DNA from: Bin25 sp026709415
GTDB taxonomy: Bacteria; Bacteroidota; Bacteroidia; Flavobacteriales; Flavobacteriaceae
Length of the DNA stretch: 64,000 bases
Direction of reading: 5' to 3'
Assembly: GCA_965200045.1 (NCBI GenBank)
Contig: OZ241330.1
Span: 1 to 64,000, forward strand
Both the position numbers and the translations under genes were made by a program. The notes beneath the pieces were generated by a model, which had not been told where the DNA came from, searched no databases, and was given only the letters and a program-made list of their open reading frames with translations. This document shows, one piece after another, positions 44,621-55,200 of the stretch; the stretch's first letter is position 1; each line of letters opens with the position of its first letter.

Positions 44621-44950
44621 ATGAAAGCAAACCCATTTCCCTCCGTTACGGTCATTTGGGACGATAAGCCAGGCTCACCTAAATGTGTAATCCCACTAGG
44701 GGTTACAAAATCTACAATCCAACCCATCAATTAGTACTCAAATATCCAACACTAAAAATGATAACCAACGCCCTATAGGAGCTTTTTAGAAACCTCTACC
44801 AACATATTAGACGCCTTAAGTTTAGATACCATAGATAGATTAAATACTAAAGTCAGTTTAAAAAAACTAGAAAACGACCGATACCAACTGCGAAGCAAAT
44901 TCATAGGAGTTAGGGAGTTGAGTAAAGCTGTAACAGAATCAACCCATTGA
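44621..44950 (+). other. Small phage-like fragments before thyA
   Basis: A 37-residue frame (44621-44734; MKANPFPSVTVIWDDK) and a start-less frame (44765-44950; SFLETSTNILDALSLDTIDR, later RYQLRSKFIGVRELSKAVTE). They have no recognisable domain; with the XhlA-like pair they suggest a prophage scrap. Not supported as functional genes. Confidence 0.3.
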
Positions 44951-44960
44951 AACCATCAAA

Positions 44961-45785
44961 GTGAAACAGTATCTCGATTTATTACAACATATCTTGGATC
45001 ATGGTGCTGAAAAATTAGATCGAACAGGGACCGGAACAATCAGTGTTTTTGGTTACCAGGTGCGCTTTGATCTAGCGTCTTCATTTCCTATTGTCACAAC
45101 AAAAAAAATCCATTTAAAATCGGTGATTCACGAGTTATTGTGGTTTTTAAACGGGGAAACGAATATTGATTATCTCAAAACCAATGGGGTTCGGATTTGG
45201 GATGCATGGGCCGATGAAAAAGGTGATTTGGGACCCATTTACGGCTATCAATGGAGAAACTGGAATGGAGATGGTATTGACCAAATCAAAGAGATCTTAA
45301 AACTATTAAAAGAGAATCCCGATAGCCGCAGAATGCTTGTAACGGCATGGAATCCTAATGTGCTCCCCGATACATCAAAGAGCTTTTCAGAAAATGTAGC
45401 CAATAATAAAGCAGCCCTACCGCCTTGCCATGCTTTTTTTCAGTTTTATGTTGTGAATGGTAAGCTTTCATGCCAACTATATCAAAGAAGTGCTGATGTG
45501 TTTTTAGGAGTCCCATTTAATATTTCTTCTTATGCCTTATTGACTTTGATGATGGCTCAAGTCAGTGGATTTCAACCAGGAGAATTCGTCCACACTTTTG
45601 GAGATGTTCACATATACAATAATCATCTGGAACAGATTCATTTACAACTCAGCAGAAAACCTCGAAAACTTCCTCAGATGAAAATAAACCCTGATGTCAA
45701 TGATTTATTCAAATTTCAATTTGAAGATTTCGAACTCATCGGTTACGACCCCTACCCTGCAATAAAAGCCAAAGTGGCAGTATAA
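44961..45785 (+). CDS. thyA: Thymidylate synthase
   Basis: A 274-residue enzyme that methylates dUMP to dTMP with 5,10-methylenetetrahydrofolate, releasing dihydrofolate. The catalytic cysteine is Cys156 in PPCHAFFQF, and RSADVFLGVPFNISSYA and HTFGDVHIYNNH are unmistakable. A ~12-residue insertion (SKSFSENVANNK) precedes the active site compared with E. coli. It begins with GTG 44961. folA, which regenerates the folate, lies 1.1 kb downstream beyond a convergent gene. An imperfect inverted repeat at the convergent stops (45776-45797) may help termination on both strands. Confidence 0.94.
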   Translation: MKQYLDLLQHILDHGAEKLDRTGTGTISVFGYQVRFDLASSFPIVTTKKIHLKSVIHELLWFLNGETNIDYLKTNGVRIWDAWADEKGDLGPIYGYQWRNWNGDGIDQIKEILKLLKENPDSRRMLVTAWNPNVLPDTSKSFSENVANNKAALPPCHAFFQFYVVNGKLSCQLYQRSADVFLGVPFNISSYALLTLMMAQVSGFQPGEFVHTFGDVHIYNNHLEQIHLQLSRKPRKLPQMKINPDVNDLFKFQFEDFELIGYDPYPAIKAKVAV

Positions 45786-45787
45786 AT

Positions 45788-46831
45788 CTATACTGTCAAT
45801 CGAGCTCTTTGTATTGTCTTCATCAATAAATCAACATCTTTTGGAGTATTGTAAAAATGTACCGATACTCTAATGCCATTTCCCCTTAATGATGTCTGTA
45901 TTCCTTTTTCTTTGAGTTTCTTGTGGAATAATGGATCTAGTTTCAAATTAAAAATACTGCTGTGGTTTTTTCTCTTTTGTCCCATTTCATCAAGCAATTC
46001 CAATTCAGAAAGTTTGTGTTTCAAATACTGACAAACCTGATTTTTTTTATCCATTAACTTTTCATAATCCCACTCAAAAAGTTTTTCTATAGCGAATTTT
46101 AAACTGGATACGGCTCCTAAATTGACATGTCCCACCTGAACTTTTGATTCTAACTCCCTTAAAGAGGTGTTGGTTTTTTTCAGGAAATGGTCAGAAAAAC
46201 ATAAAATCCCACTTCCAAATCCTGCCAATAGCCATTTGTAGGAACTCAATGCCACGACATCAAAAGGAGAATCATTCATTTCAAATAATTCGGTTCCGAC
46301 GAATTGAGTGGCATCTCCTAGGATTAGTAAATTAGGATGTTCTTGTTTGATCTTTTTTAAGTGTTCAAAATCAACTTTTAAACCACTGATGTATTGAACA
46401 ACACTTAAGAGTAAAACATCTATCTTTCGTTTTCCGATCTCTTGAACCATTTTTTGTTCCAGATCATGCGTTATTGGCATTTTGGTTATTTGAAAATTCC
46501 TTTCATCAACGGCTTTTGTCAATGATGGATAATCATCTTCTAATATCAATACTTTAGATTGTTGACTAAGGCAATCCAAAGCAAATCGAATACCAGAAGA
46601 CAAACTATTCGTTATCAAGGTTTTGTCATTATCTGAACCAATCAATTGTGAGGCCAACTTTCTAGTTTCAGAAAGTAGTGTATCACTTTTTGATTTGTAA
46701 TCCCATATCGATTTGAACAGTTGATGATCGTATTGAGAACGATATTTGATTAAACTTCGAGACATCAAACCAACATAAGCTGTATTGAAATAAGCGTGGT
46801 TTTTGGTGATGGGAAATTCTTTTCGAAACAA
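45788..46831 (-). CDS. Class V aminotransferase-family PLP protein
   Basis: A 347-residue PLP enzyme of the cysteine desulfurase/isopenicillin-epimerase-like class. The PLP lysine is in SSYKWLLAGFGSG (Lys199), and Asp173 in LILGDATQFVGT contacts the cofactor ring. The N-terminal YFNTAYVGLMSRS is typical. It lacks the conserved catalytic Cys loop of desulfurases, so the reaction is unknown; it could be a kynureninase-like or selenocysteine-lyase-like enzyme. It starts at TTG 46831 and is convergent with thyA, with 2 bp between the stops. Confidence 0.75.
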   Translation of the reverse strand: MFRKEFPITKNHAYFNTAYVGLMSRSLIKYRSQYDHQLFKSIWDYKSKSDTLLSETRKLASQLIGSDNDKTLITNSLSSGIRFALDCLSQQSKVLILEDDYPSLTKAVDERNFQITKMPITHDLEQKMVQEIGKRKIDVLLLSVVQYISGLKVDFEHLKKIKQEHPNLLILGDATQFVGTELFEMNDSPFDVVALSSYKWLLAGFGSGILCFSDHFLKKTNTSLRELESKVQVGHVNLGAVSSLKFAIEKLFEWDYEKLMDKKNQVCQYLKHKLSELELLDEMGQKRKNHSSIFNLKLDPLFHKKLKEKGIQTSLRGNGIRVSVHFYNTPKDVDLLMKTIQRARLTV

Positions 46832-46883
46832 CTATTTGAATTTGTAAATTGTCACCAAAATTAATTATTTAAATAGGTCATAG

Positions 46884-47384
46884 ATGAAGCAAAAACCATT
46901 GATTATCATTTCTGCTTTGGCCGAAAATCATGCAATTGGAGTTAATAATACCCTGCCATGGCGTTTACCAAATGACATGAAACGATTTAAACAGTTAACC
47001 TATGGATTTCCTATGATTATGGGTAGAAAAACATATGAGTCCATGAAGGGATTGTTACCAGGAAGAAAACATATTGTCATGTCTCGTAAAGAACCACAGC
47101 ATAGCACAAAAGATCTCGTTTTTGTGAACGATATTGATTCGGCTATAAAAGAAACCAAAGGTTCTGAAAAAGCATACATTATTGGGGGGAGTTTTATTTA
47201 TGCTCTTTTTATGGATATCGCCACCCATATGGAATTGACGCATATCCATCATCGATTTGAAAAGGCCGACACTTTTTTCCCGGCCATTGATGATAACCAA
47301 TGGAAAGTTACCAGCCAAATCGAACATCCAATTGATGAAAAACATGCGTTTGAATTTACCTATAAAACATACCAAAGAATATGA
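46884..47384 (+). CDS. folA: Dihydrofolate reductase
   Basis: A 166-residue enzyme that reduces dihydrofolate to tetrahydrofolate with NADPH, which the nearby thymidylate synthase needs. ALAENHAIGVNNTLPWRLPN, the FPMIMGRKTYES block and the YIIGGSFIYALFM block are diagnostic. It overlaps fabD by 4 bp (ATGA), so the two are translationally coupled. Divergent from the class V aminotransferase, with 52 bp between the two starts. Confidence 0.93.
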   Translation: MKQKPLIIISALAENHAIGVNNTLPWRLPNDMKRFKQLTYGFPMIMGRKTYESMKGLLPGRKHIVMSRKEPQHSTKDLVFVNDIDSAIKETKGSEKAYIIGGSFIYALFMDIATHMELTHIHHRFEKADTFFPAIDDNQWKVTSQIEHPIDEKHAFEFTYKTYQRI

Positions 47385-48271
47385 CATCTGCTTTATTATT
47401 TCCAGGTCAAGGATCTCAGTATCCGGGAATGGGTAAAAATCTATACGATCAATTTGAAATAGCCAAAAAACGTTTTGAAACGGCCAATGAAATATTAGGT
47501 TTTGATATTACCGAATTAATGTTTGGTGATGATGCTCAAGTTTTAAAACGAACCGATGTGACCCAACCATCTATTTACCTGCATTCAGTCATTCTTTTTG
47601 AAATTATAAGAAACAAAATATCTCCTTCGATGGTTGCTGGACATTCCCTCGGAGAGTTTTCAGCGGTAGTGGCATCCAGTGCTTTAAGTTTTGAGTCTGG
47701 ATTGAAACTAGTCATTACAAGAGCCAATGCCATGCAAAAAGCATGTGAACGGAATCCTGGAGCCATGGCTGCCGTCATTGGATTGGATATCGAGACAGTC
47801 GATACTGTTTGTCAAGGAACTCTTGGTATTGTTCGAGCTGCTAATTATAATTCACTAGGTCAAATTGTGATTACTGGTGAAAAATCAGCCATTGAAAATG
47901 CTTCTGAAAAGCTAAAATCAAAGGGGGCCAAAAGAGTTTTGTTGCTTCCAGTTAGTGGTGCCTTTCACTCTCCTTTGATGGAAGAAGCTAAAGTTGAATT
48001 GGCAAAAGCCGTAAAAAACACAACATTTTCTGATCCTCAATTTCCTATCTATCACAATGTCAGTTCCAAACCTTCTCATTCTACAGATGAAATAAAATCC
48101 AATCTTATTGAGCAGTTAACTTCCCCCGTCTTATGGCAACAGACGATTGAAAATATAGGGAAGCGAGGGGTATCGGTTTTCTATGAAGTGGGGCCTAAAA
48201 ATGTGTTGAGCAATTTGAATAAAAGAATTCTTCCAAATTCAGAAGTCATCCACGCAGAAAGTCTACTTTGA
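47381..48271 (+). CDS. fabD: Malonyl-CoA:ACP transacylase
   Basis: A 296-residue enzyme that transfers malonyl from CoA to acyl carrier protein for fatty-acid synthesis. The nucleophile is Ser89 in VAGHSLGEFSA, and GAFHSPLM carries the catalytic His. FPGQGSQYPGMG near the N-terminus is the usual oxyanion region. It overlaps folA by 4 bp. Confidence 0.94.
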   Translation: MTSALLFPGQGSQYPGMGKNLYDQFEIAKKRFETANEILGFDITELMFGDDAQVLKRTDVTQPSIYLHSVILFEIIRNKISPSMVAGHSLGEFSAVVASSALSFESGLKLVITRANAMQKACERNPGAMAAVIGLDIETVDTVCQGTLGIVRAANYNSLGQIVITGEKSAIENASEKLKSKGAKRVLLLPVSGAFHSPLMEEAKVELAKAVKNTTFSDPQFPIYHNVSSKPSHSTDEIKSNLIEQLTSPVLWQQTIENIGKRGVSVFYEVGPKNVLSNLNKRILPNSEVIHAESLL

Positions 48272-48328
48272 TTCAGCTTATAAAGAATCTTGAATCTATA
48301 CCGTTAAAGATGCTTCAGCATAATGGGT

Positions 48329-49780
48329 TTAAACTTTATTTTTTAAAAAGTTTTTTATTTCTGTGATGATCATCCGTAAATCTGCTGCGACCCACTCGTG
48401 TTCTGCTTCGAAATGCGAATGAATGTGTTTTTCTAGTTCAATAAACCAATCCGTTAGCACTTTGAATTCAATTTTATATGCCCTTGAAGGATCTGATGTT
48501 TGATAGCCCCCTAAACGCTTTTTATAATCCGATGTTATACCCACTTTGAATTCATTGGGGTGTTTTGGATTGGAAATAACATAAACCCATTTGGATAATT
48601 TTACCTCATCTTTACTTCTTATTGGAGGTTCGGTTTTAAAATGTAGCTTCTTTTGAGAACCAAACATATCTGGTTGTTTGGTCTCTTGAGAATAACCCTG
48701 AACCTCTTTAACCAAACGTTCTTCAACTAAACGATATGCCAAATGAGAAATGTCTATTCCGACCCATTTGCGTTCGAGTTTTTCAGCTGCAACACAAGTC
48801 GTGGCACATCCACAAAAAGGGTCTAATATTAGATCGCCTGGATTCGTGGCATTTTCAATTAATCTTTCTAATAAAACAAGCGGTTTCTGAGTTGGATAAC
48901 CTTGCTTTTCTTTTTTCGTCATTTTCGATGTCGGAATATTGATCCACAAATCCGTTAATGGTTTCCCTTTCCATTGATCAGCATAAAATTTATATCTTAT
49001 TTTTCCTCCCCTAGTGTAATAAATGATGTTGGGATTTTCACTCATTCTTTCATCGAATGTTTTTTGACTCCATCTCCAACCAAGATCTGTTTGAAATACT
49101 TGTCCATGAACAACCCTCTTCTCACCTTTAAATCGATAATTGCTACTCTGTTCTAAAGCAACCGTTTGGAATCGTCTTCCTGTCTTTTCTTCCACATATG
49201 GGAACTGCGATTTGATGTCTTCTGTTAACTTTACAAACAAGGGATTAGAACTGAATTTTTTTGATTTTTGATAGTATAAAATAGCATCAGTGACCCTACT
49301 AAACCCATTTGTTTTCAAAGATTTTGATTGATATCGACGCCAATTGATTTCATTGATAAAATGTTCCCTTCCAAAAATGATATCAAGCATTACTTTAATG
49401 TAATGTTGCATGGTATCATCACAATGATAGAAAAAACTCCCCGTTGGTTTTAAAATACGATGGCATTCAATGACCCTTTTTGCCATGTATGCGATATAAG
49501 CCACATCACTATCTTTTGCATAAAATGGCATCGTCGATAAAAAGTCATATAACTCTCGATGAGATGTTTTAAACTCTTCTTTCCATTCTTCTTTATAGTC
49601 TTCTCGATAAAAGATATCTTTAAACGAAGCTCCTGAAGCAGTCGAGCCAAGAGGAGCCGTGAATGATTTGTTTTTGTTGAACGGTGGATCCAAATAAATC
49701 ATATCAACCGTTTCGGTATCAATGGTAACCAAAACATCAATATTATCTCGACAGTAGATCGTTCTGTTTTCTATATTCAT
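48329..49780 (-). CDS. Adenine-type DNA methyltransferase fused to a GIY-YIG (T5orf172-like) domain
   Basis: A 483-residue protein. Residues 1-360 form a beta-class DNA methyltransferase: motif IV DPPFN (31-35) comes first and the SAM site DPFCGCATTCVAAEKL (320-335) last. DPPF points to N6-adenine rather than N4-cytosine. Residues 398-480 match the T5orf172/MUG113 GIY-YIG nuclease fold: WVYVI (398-402), FKVGITSDYKKRL (411-423, with an Arg at the right position) and Glu450 in ELEKHIHSHFE. Fusing modification and a putative nuclease is unusual; the domain may cleave DNA or only bind it. The HIT and HNH genes lie divergently 445 bp away, suggesting one restriction or defence locus. Confidence 0.8.
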   Translation of the reverse strand: MNIENRTIYCRDNIDVLVTIDTETVDMIYLDPPFNKNKSFTAPLGSTASGASFKDIFYREDYKEEWKEEFKTSHRELYDFLSTMPFYAKDSDVAYIAYMAKRVIECHRILKPTGSFFYHCDDTMQHYIKVMLDIIFGREHFINEINWRRYQSKSLKTNGFSRVTDAILYYQKSKKFSSNPLFVKLTEDIKSQFPYVEEKTGRRFQTVALEQSSNYRFKGEKRVVHGQVFQTDLGWRWSQKTFDERMSENPNIIYYTRGGKIRYKFYADQWKGKPLTDLWINIPTSKMTKKEKQGYPTQKPLVLLERLIENATNPGDLILDPFCGCATTCVAAEKLERKWVGIDISHLAYRLVEERLVKEVQGYSQETKQPDMFGSQKKLHFKTEPPIRSKDEVKLSKWVYVISNPKHPNEFKVGITSDYKKRLGGYQTSDPSRAYKIEFKVLTDWFIELEKHIHSHFEAEHEWVAADLRMIITEIKNFLKNKV

Positions 49781-50225
49781 GAATTTATTTTAATGAGTTG
49801 TTGCAAATTTCTATGATAAACTTCTATTTCAATTCGTGGATATTATTTTAAACACATTGAATTTCCTTCAATTAAAATCATCCTTGTTTAATTCAAAAAC
49901 TTTTTTCAAAACAATTTATATTGATAATCTAAATTGTTCAATCGAATGATATACTTTGAAGAACGAATCAAAGTTAGTGAACCAACCACACCAAGATTGA
50001 CTAAAGTTTTCACGGCTTACCAAAACTACAACATCAATTTAATCCTTTATTCTATATGTTTTCTGAATTTTACATTTTCAATCGATTACCCTATAACTCA
50101 GATGAAAAAGTTAGATATGTCTTTAACAATGCACTAAGATTTCAAATAATCCTACTCTCTTAGATAGTTAACAAGATTAGAGTACTTTGTAATTCTGTGT
50201 TAACACTCTTTAAATTTAAAATTCA
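49781..50225. other. Divergent intergenic region of the methyltransferase/HIT locus
   Basis: About 445 bp of very AT-rich DNA between the divergent methyltransferase and HIT genes. It must hold both promoters. A 67-codon frame inside is not supported. No repeat was recognised. Confidence 0.45.
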
Positions 50226-50600
50226 ATGACTTCAACAAGTCCATTTTTTAGAGAAGTGCCAGCAATAATTGAAAACGAGCATTGGAAATGTTGTTATGAT
50301 AAATATCCAGTTTCATTGGGTCATGTCTTGGTAATTACCAAACGTCTTGTGAAAGATTATTTCGAATGTTCTATTGAAGAAAAAAAATCTTTGTTAAGCA
50401 CCATTGATGAAGTTTGCGAATATTTAAAAAGAAAGTATCAACCAGATGGATTTAACATTGGAATGAACATTGGGAAAGAAGGAGGACAAACAATTTTTCA
50501 CATGCATTTACATGTGATACCTCGCTATCAAGGCGATACACCAAACCCAAAAGGCGGTGTACGAGGTGTTATTCCTAATAAACAGAATTACGATGGATAA
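50226..50600 (+). CDS. HIT-family nucleotide hydrolase/transferase
   Basis: A 124-residue histidine-triad protein. The signature HMHLHVIPR (H-phi-H-phi-H-phi) is complete, with LGHVLVITKRL upstream; family members hydrolyse or transfer nucleotides from NMP-X or ApnA substrates. The 3' end overlaps the next gene by 8 bp (ATGGATAA), so the two are translated together. Housekeeping HIT proteins usually stand alone; here the coupling to HNH-type genes points to a role in nucleic-acid defence or end processing, which is inference. Confidence 0.85.
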   Translation: MTSTSPFFREVPAIIENEHWKCCYDKYPVSLGHVLVITKRLVKDYFECSIEEKKSLLSTIDEVCEYLKRKYQPDGFNIGMNIGKEGGQTIFHMHLHVIPRYQGDTPNPKGGVRGVIPNKQNYDG

Positions 50601-51156
50601 AACTCTCACTTCCTGGTCATTTGTGATTCAAAATTGTTTACTTCAAAACAGTTACAAGCTGGCGTGGGCCAAATCGATTATTGAGTGTTGTGTTGAATCT
50701 CCCTTATCTAAAGTCATATCACTTGAAAATATTTCAGAAAAAATGTTTGGCTATTATTGGAATCTAACTTTCTACTATGATTTTAAACAAGGTCTCAACC
50801 CAAATAAACCACCAATTCTTGAATCGTATGTTCGTAAAAAAATTGATGGTTATAAAATATCATTTAGTAACCGTCCAATTAAATTCAAATATGCTATTCA
50901 AAAGATCAATCTAAATTACGAGTATATGGCTACAATTCTCAAAAGTGATGTAAGTCATCGCTTTTTAACAGTCGATAGAGTTAAATACCATTTGTACTGT
51001 TTGAATCTTAAAGACTCTTCTATTACAATTCCTGAGCCTAAGAAAATAAAGAAATCCTCAGAGGTCTTAAATGAGCTTATCTACTCACGTTGGTCCCAAT
51101 TTTTAGAAACCTGTAATACAATTACAGGCATTTCAAAAAAGATAAAAATCTGTTAG
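50593..51156 (+). CDS. HNH-less paralogue of the downstream HNH nuclease
   Basis: A 187-residue protein from ATG 50593. Its whole length parallels the first ~187 residues of the next gene (MDKTLTSWSFVIQNC against MNKTLSDWFYVIRNC; KLAWAKSIIECC against KMAWAKAIVECC; KSDVSHRFLTV against KQDVSHRFLVV). It stops after SKKIKIC, exactly where the downstream protein enters its HNH part (QKIKITDRGG). So it contains the N-terminal recognition-like region but no nuclease motif. It could be a partner that binds DNA or regulates the nuclease, or simply a truncated duplicate. It is coupled to the HIT gene by an 8-bp overlap. Confidence 0.7.
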   Translation: MDKTLTSWSFVIQNCLLQNSYKLAWAKSIIECCVESPLSKVISLENISEKMFGYYWNLTFYYDFKQGLNPNKPPILESYVRKKIDGYKISFSNRPIKFKYAIQKINLNYEYMATILKSDVSHRFLTVDRVKYHLYCLNLKDSSITIPEPKKIKKSSEVLNELIYSRWSQFLETCNTITGISKKIKIC

Positions 51157-51201
51157 ACCACATTAATTTATAATATTTAGTGATAACAATTTCATTTCTC
51201 T

Positions 51202-52131
51202 TTGAATAAAACTTTATCCGATTGGTTTTACGTGATTCGGAACTGCAGTGTCGTGGGTACTTATAAAATGGCTTGGGCTAAGGCCATCGTTGAATGTTGT
51301 CTTGAAAAACAACAGTTGGATGTCCTCAGTTTTAATGATATATCTCCTAAAATATTCAAATATTATTGGAATCAAACTATTTTCTTTGATTTACAACAAG
51401 GATCCAACCCTAAAAAACCTCTTGAATTTATTTCCTATGTAAAACAGAAAATTGAAGAATATCAGAATCAAAAAGGATTTCAACCAATCATGTTTGAACG
51501 TATTGAAAATAAAACCAAACTTGATTTTAATAAAATGAGTAGAATTTTAAAACAAGACGTTTCACATAGGTTTTTAGTAGTCAGTGGAAAGAATTTTCCC
51601 CTATATAAACTAGATAAAAACAAAATGATTATCAATTGTCTTGATGTTGATACCATTAAAACATACTCAGATTTGTTGTTTGAAATAATCAATTATAAAT
51701 GGGCTCAAATTCTAGAAACTTATAATTCATCTCCAAGAATTTCTCAAAAAATAAAAATTACAGATCGTGGAGGTGTCAAAAGAAAAACACTTACAAGGTT
51801 TAAGAAATATCTTGATCTTGATTCGGATGTGTGCTTTATTTGTGGAGGAAATTTTGAGCCAAAACAAAAGAGTATTGATCATATGATTCCATGGTCCTAT
51901 ATGTTTTCCGATGACTTATGGAATTTGGTCTACGTTCATAAAAAATGTAACTCTTCAAAGTCGAATAAAATTGTCGATGATTTAATTATCAAAAAACTCA
52001 ATGAAAGAAATTATAGACTTCATAAATTAATGATTGAACAGGGGATGCAAAATGATAAGCATTTCAAAGAATTAGAGTTAGCAATTGAAAATCAATATGT
52101 TCGTAAATTTTGGATAAGTTTTAAGGGGTAA
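51202..52131 (+). CDS. HNH endonuclease, possible restriction nuclease
   Basis: A 309-residue protein. A helical N-terminal region (about 1-185) is shared with the upstream gene. The HNH domain follows: CFIC (Cys211, Cys214), IDHMIPWSYM (Asp226, His227), NLVYVHKKCN (Asn241, Cys249, Asn250); the two cysteine pairs bind zinc and His227 is catalytic. It would cut DNA using a metal ion. It begins at TTG 51202, 45 bp after the upstream gene. Next to an adenine methyltransferase, a restriction enzyme is the simplest reading, but the recognition sequence is unknown. Confidence 0.8.
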   Translation: MNKTLSDWFYVIRNCSVVGTYKMAWAKAIVECCLEKQQLDVLSFNDISPKIFKYYWNQTIFFDLQQGSNPKKPLEFISYVKQKIEEYQNQKGFQPIMFERIENKTKLDFNKMSRILKQDVSHRFLVVSGKNFPLYKLDKNKMIINCLDVDTIKTYSDLLFEIINYKWAQILETYNSSPRISQKIKITDRGGVKRKTLTRFKKYLDLDSDVCFICGGNFEPKQKSIDHMIPWSYMFSDDLWNLVYVHKKCNSSKSNKIVDDLIIKKLNERNYRLHKLMIEQGMQNDKHFKELELAIENQYVRKFWISFKG

Positions 52132-52213
52132 CATTGGTAAAAATATCTACTGCATAATATAACTTGAACAGCTGGCCTAATTCTGGGGGACAGAACATTC
52201 ATAGTTGAACTTT

Positions 52214-55200
52214 TTAAATTTTGAATTTGATTTTCTTTTCGATTAGACAGGACTTAGCATTATTGTTTATAACTACAAAACTTCCATTCTGAAGTTCAAA
52301 AACCCTTTTAGCAACTGTTCCAATTGGTAAATCAAAATTTTCAAAAGAATTAAAAGTCTTTGTTTCCGAATCATAATCCAACAATCGACCTCCTGGATTG
52401 GCCAAAATAGGCCCCAATTCTTGAACAAAGCTTTTGGAATTACCAACATAGGTCAAGTCGCCATTTTCTGAATCGATAATGATGTCCTCAATGGTACTCC
52501 TTTGAGCAACTTCAGGTAATGGTTCACCTTGGAAACCATCCCCTTGGTTGTAGTAAATCATGGACCTCAATTCTTTGAGGTACTTGATTTCCATGACCTG
52601 ATCGATGTCCCGATCCAAAAGGGCTTCCACATCTTTGAATTTTGAAAATGCGTGATAGGAAGAGAAATCTTTTTTGATTCTTGGCATTTGTTCTCCCAAA
52701 ACATCTCGTGAACGAAACGGAACCTTTTGACCAAAAAAAGGCATCATAACGATGGGATCTAACTGTTGGTTATCATCAAAATCATCCAAATAAAGATCTA
52801 CCGATTGTTCCTGGGAAGCTTTCCATTTGAAATTCTTTCCAACATTTCCAGCCACAATATCGAGTAATCCATCCCCATCAAAATCATAGAGCTCAACACA
52901 ATTCCAAAGGCCTTGCGTGTTTTCAAGTCCATAACGATTGGTACTATAACGAAAGGTTTGATCTCCATTGTTCGTTAAGATAGTGATCGGCATCCAATCA
53001 CCAACCAATACCAAATCTATCAGCCCATCATGGTTGATATCACCCCACTGACTATCGGTCACCATCCCCCAATTCTGCCGTTCGAGGATGTCCATCGAAC
53101 GATCGTTTTGATTTTGGACAATAAAACTATGGGGCGACAGGCCATAATTTCCTGTAATGGAGCGCGTGCCAATAAAAAAATCTTCACTACCATCAGCATC
53201 AAAATCTTCAATGGAAATACGGCTCCCATTAAATTGCGATAATTCAGTGAATGCTCTTGTAAACACCCCTTTTCCATCATTAAAATAAATCCGATCACTA
53301 TAATCCACATGTGGAGGAACTTGATGGTTTCCTCCACTGACAACATACAAATCCAAATCGCCATCTTTATCTAAATCAATGGTGGCCGCATCAATATCTT
53401 CAAAGTGCTGGTCTTTGAACAAACCTGGATTATCCACGTACTGAAATGCCCCATGTTGATCTTGAAGATAGACTTGGGCCGATTGTCCTTTGCCGCCACC
53501 AATGAAAAAATCTTTCAATCCATCCCCATTAAAATCTTCATGGACGGCTGCTGGTCCTTCAGAAGATAATCGTTCAGGAACCAATGGCTCACTTAATTCA
53601 TCATATTGAGGATTTTCCAGATGGATAAACGGGAGTTCGGTGATACGATATCGTGGATTGGCTTGTGGCGTGATGACTTTATTCAGATGATCTTTTCGTT
53701 GGAATGAAGCCATATGATAGGATGGCTTAGTCAATTTTTGGACATACCCACCTGGCCAAATCACTTCAATCGAATCCACACGCTGATGGTTTTGAAGGCC
53801 AAAATGAACTTTTCGTGAAGATGTCGATTGAAACCCTCGTACCGTTTGCAATTCTTTCGTTTGAGATTGCCCATGATAGTAAACCGTTACTTGACTTCCC
53901 AATACATTAGGGAAAGATTCAGATCCCACCAAGTTCAATTGAAATGAATGAGCATCTTGGATGGTGTTTTCTAAAATTTGAGCCTTTTGATTGATATTAT
54001 TCAACACCAAATCTAAATCGCCATCTAAATCCAAATCACCCACAGCAGCTCCCGTGGAATATCCAGGCGTCCCTATTTTCGATTCATGATGCTTTGAAAA
54101 AGATAAATTCCCCTTGTTTTTAAACAAAAAATTAGGAATCTTGACTTCTGGCATTTGATCAATTATTGATTTTTCGACTTCCCGTTCTTGGGTTTCCTGA
54201 TACTTTGAAAAATCTAGATTACTCACGAAATTGATATAGTCTAAGTCATTAGGCCGCTTGGCAATACCATTCGAAATAAACACATCATTCCATTGATCAT
54301 TGTCAAAGTCTGCCAATAAGACACCCCAACTCCAATCGGTGGCATACGTATCGGTATACAATGCGAGCTCATCGTACCGACCAAATTCATTTTTGACTTG
54401 AAGAGCGTTTCGAGCCAGTTGAGGTTCATAACCATAGTTGGCTTTGATTCGAGTAATGTTATCCGTGTCTTCACCCCCTGATTTTAAAAAGATCTCTGCA
54501 TCATAGGGCATCATATCAGTGGTATAAATATCTTCACGATGGTCTCCATCTAAATCAGCAAAATCAACCCCCATTGTAAAGCGAGCGGTATGAGTGATGA
54601 ACGAATGGATGGATTCAGTAAAGGTTTTATCTTGGTTATTGATATAGATATAATCATTTTCATGAAAATCATTACCGACATAAATATCGGGCCAATGATC
54701 TCCATTGATATCTGCAATTCGAAGGGTCAATCCATATCCCAATGGACTCGAATAAATGCCTGATTCGGATGTTTTATCAATGAACTTTCCGTTTTCATTG
54801 ACTTGGTTTTCATAAAACCGATCACCTGCTAATGAATCTTTTTCAAATCGCTTATCAATTGAACCATAGCTATTGATGCTGTGGACATTGTGATTCAATA
54901 AGTATAAATCCATATCACCATCCAAATCATAATCTAAGAAAGCGGCTTGTGTCGAAAATCCAGAAAAGTCTAATCCCAAGGCCTTGGAGCTTTCAATAAA
55001 TTGTCCGTTTCCTTGGTTGATATACACTAAATTATGTCCTTGAAGTGATTGAAAATGGCCAACCTTGCACACGTAGATATCCAATAATCCATCATTATTG
55101 ATATCTTCCATGGTAACCCCCGTGGACCAACTTTGACGACCTTCTAGATTCGCTTGTTCGGTGATATCAGCAAACTGAAAGGAACCAAGGTTTTTATACA

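Noticed and set aside
45776..45797. Inverted repeat between convergent thyA and aminotransferase as a full terminator
   Set aside because: The 9-bp arms are imperfect and no T-run follows on either strand, so it is mentioned only in the thyA entry.
49934..50137. Plus-strand frame of 67 codons before the HIT gene
   Set aside because: No recognisable motif, very AT-rich, and in the divergent promoter region.
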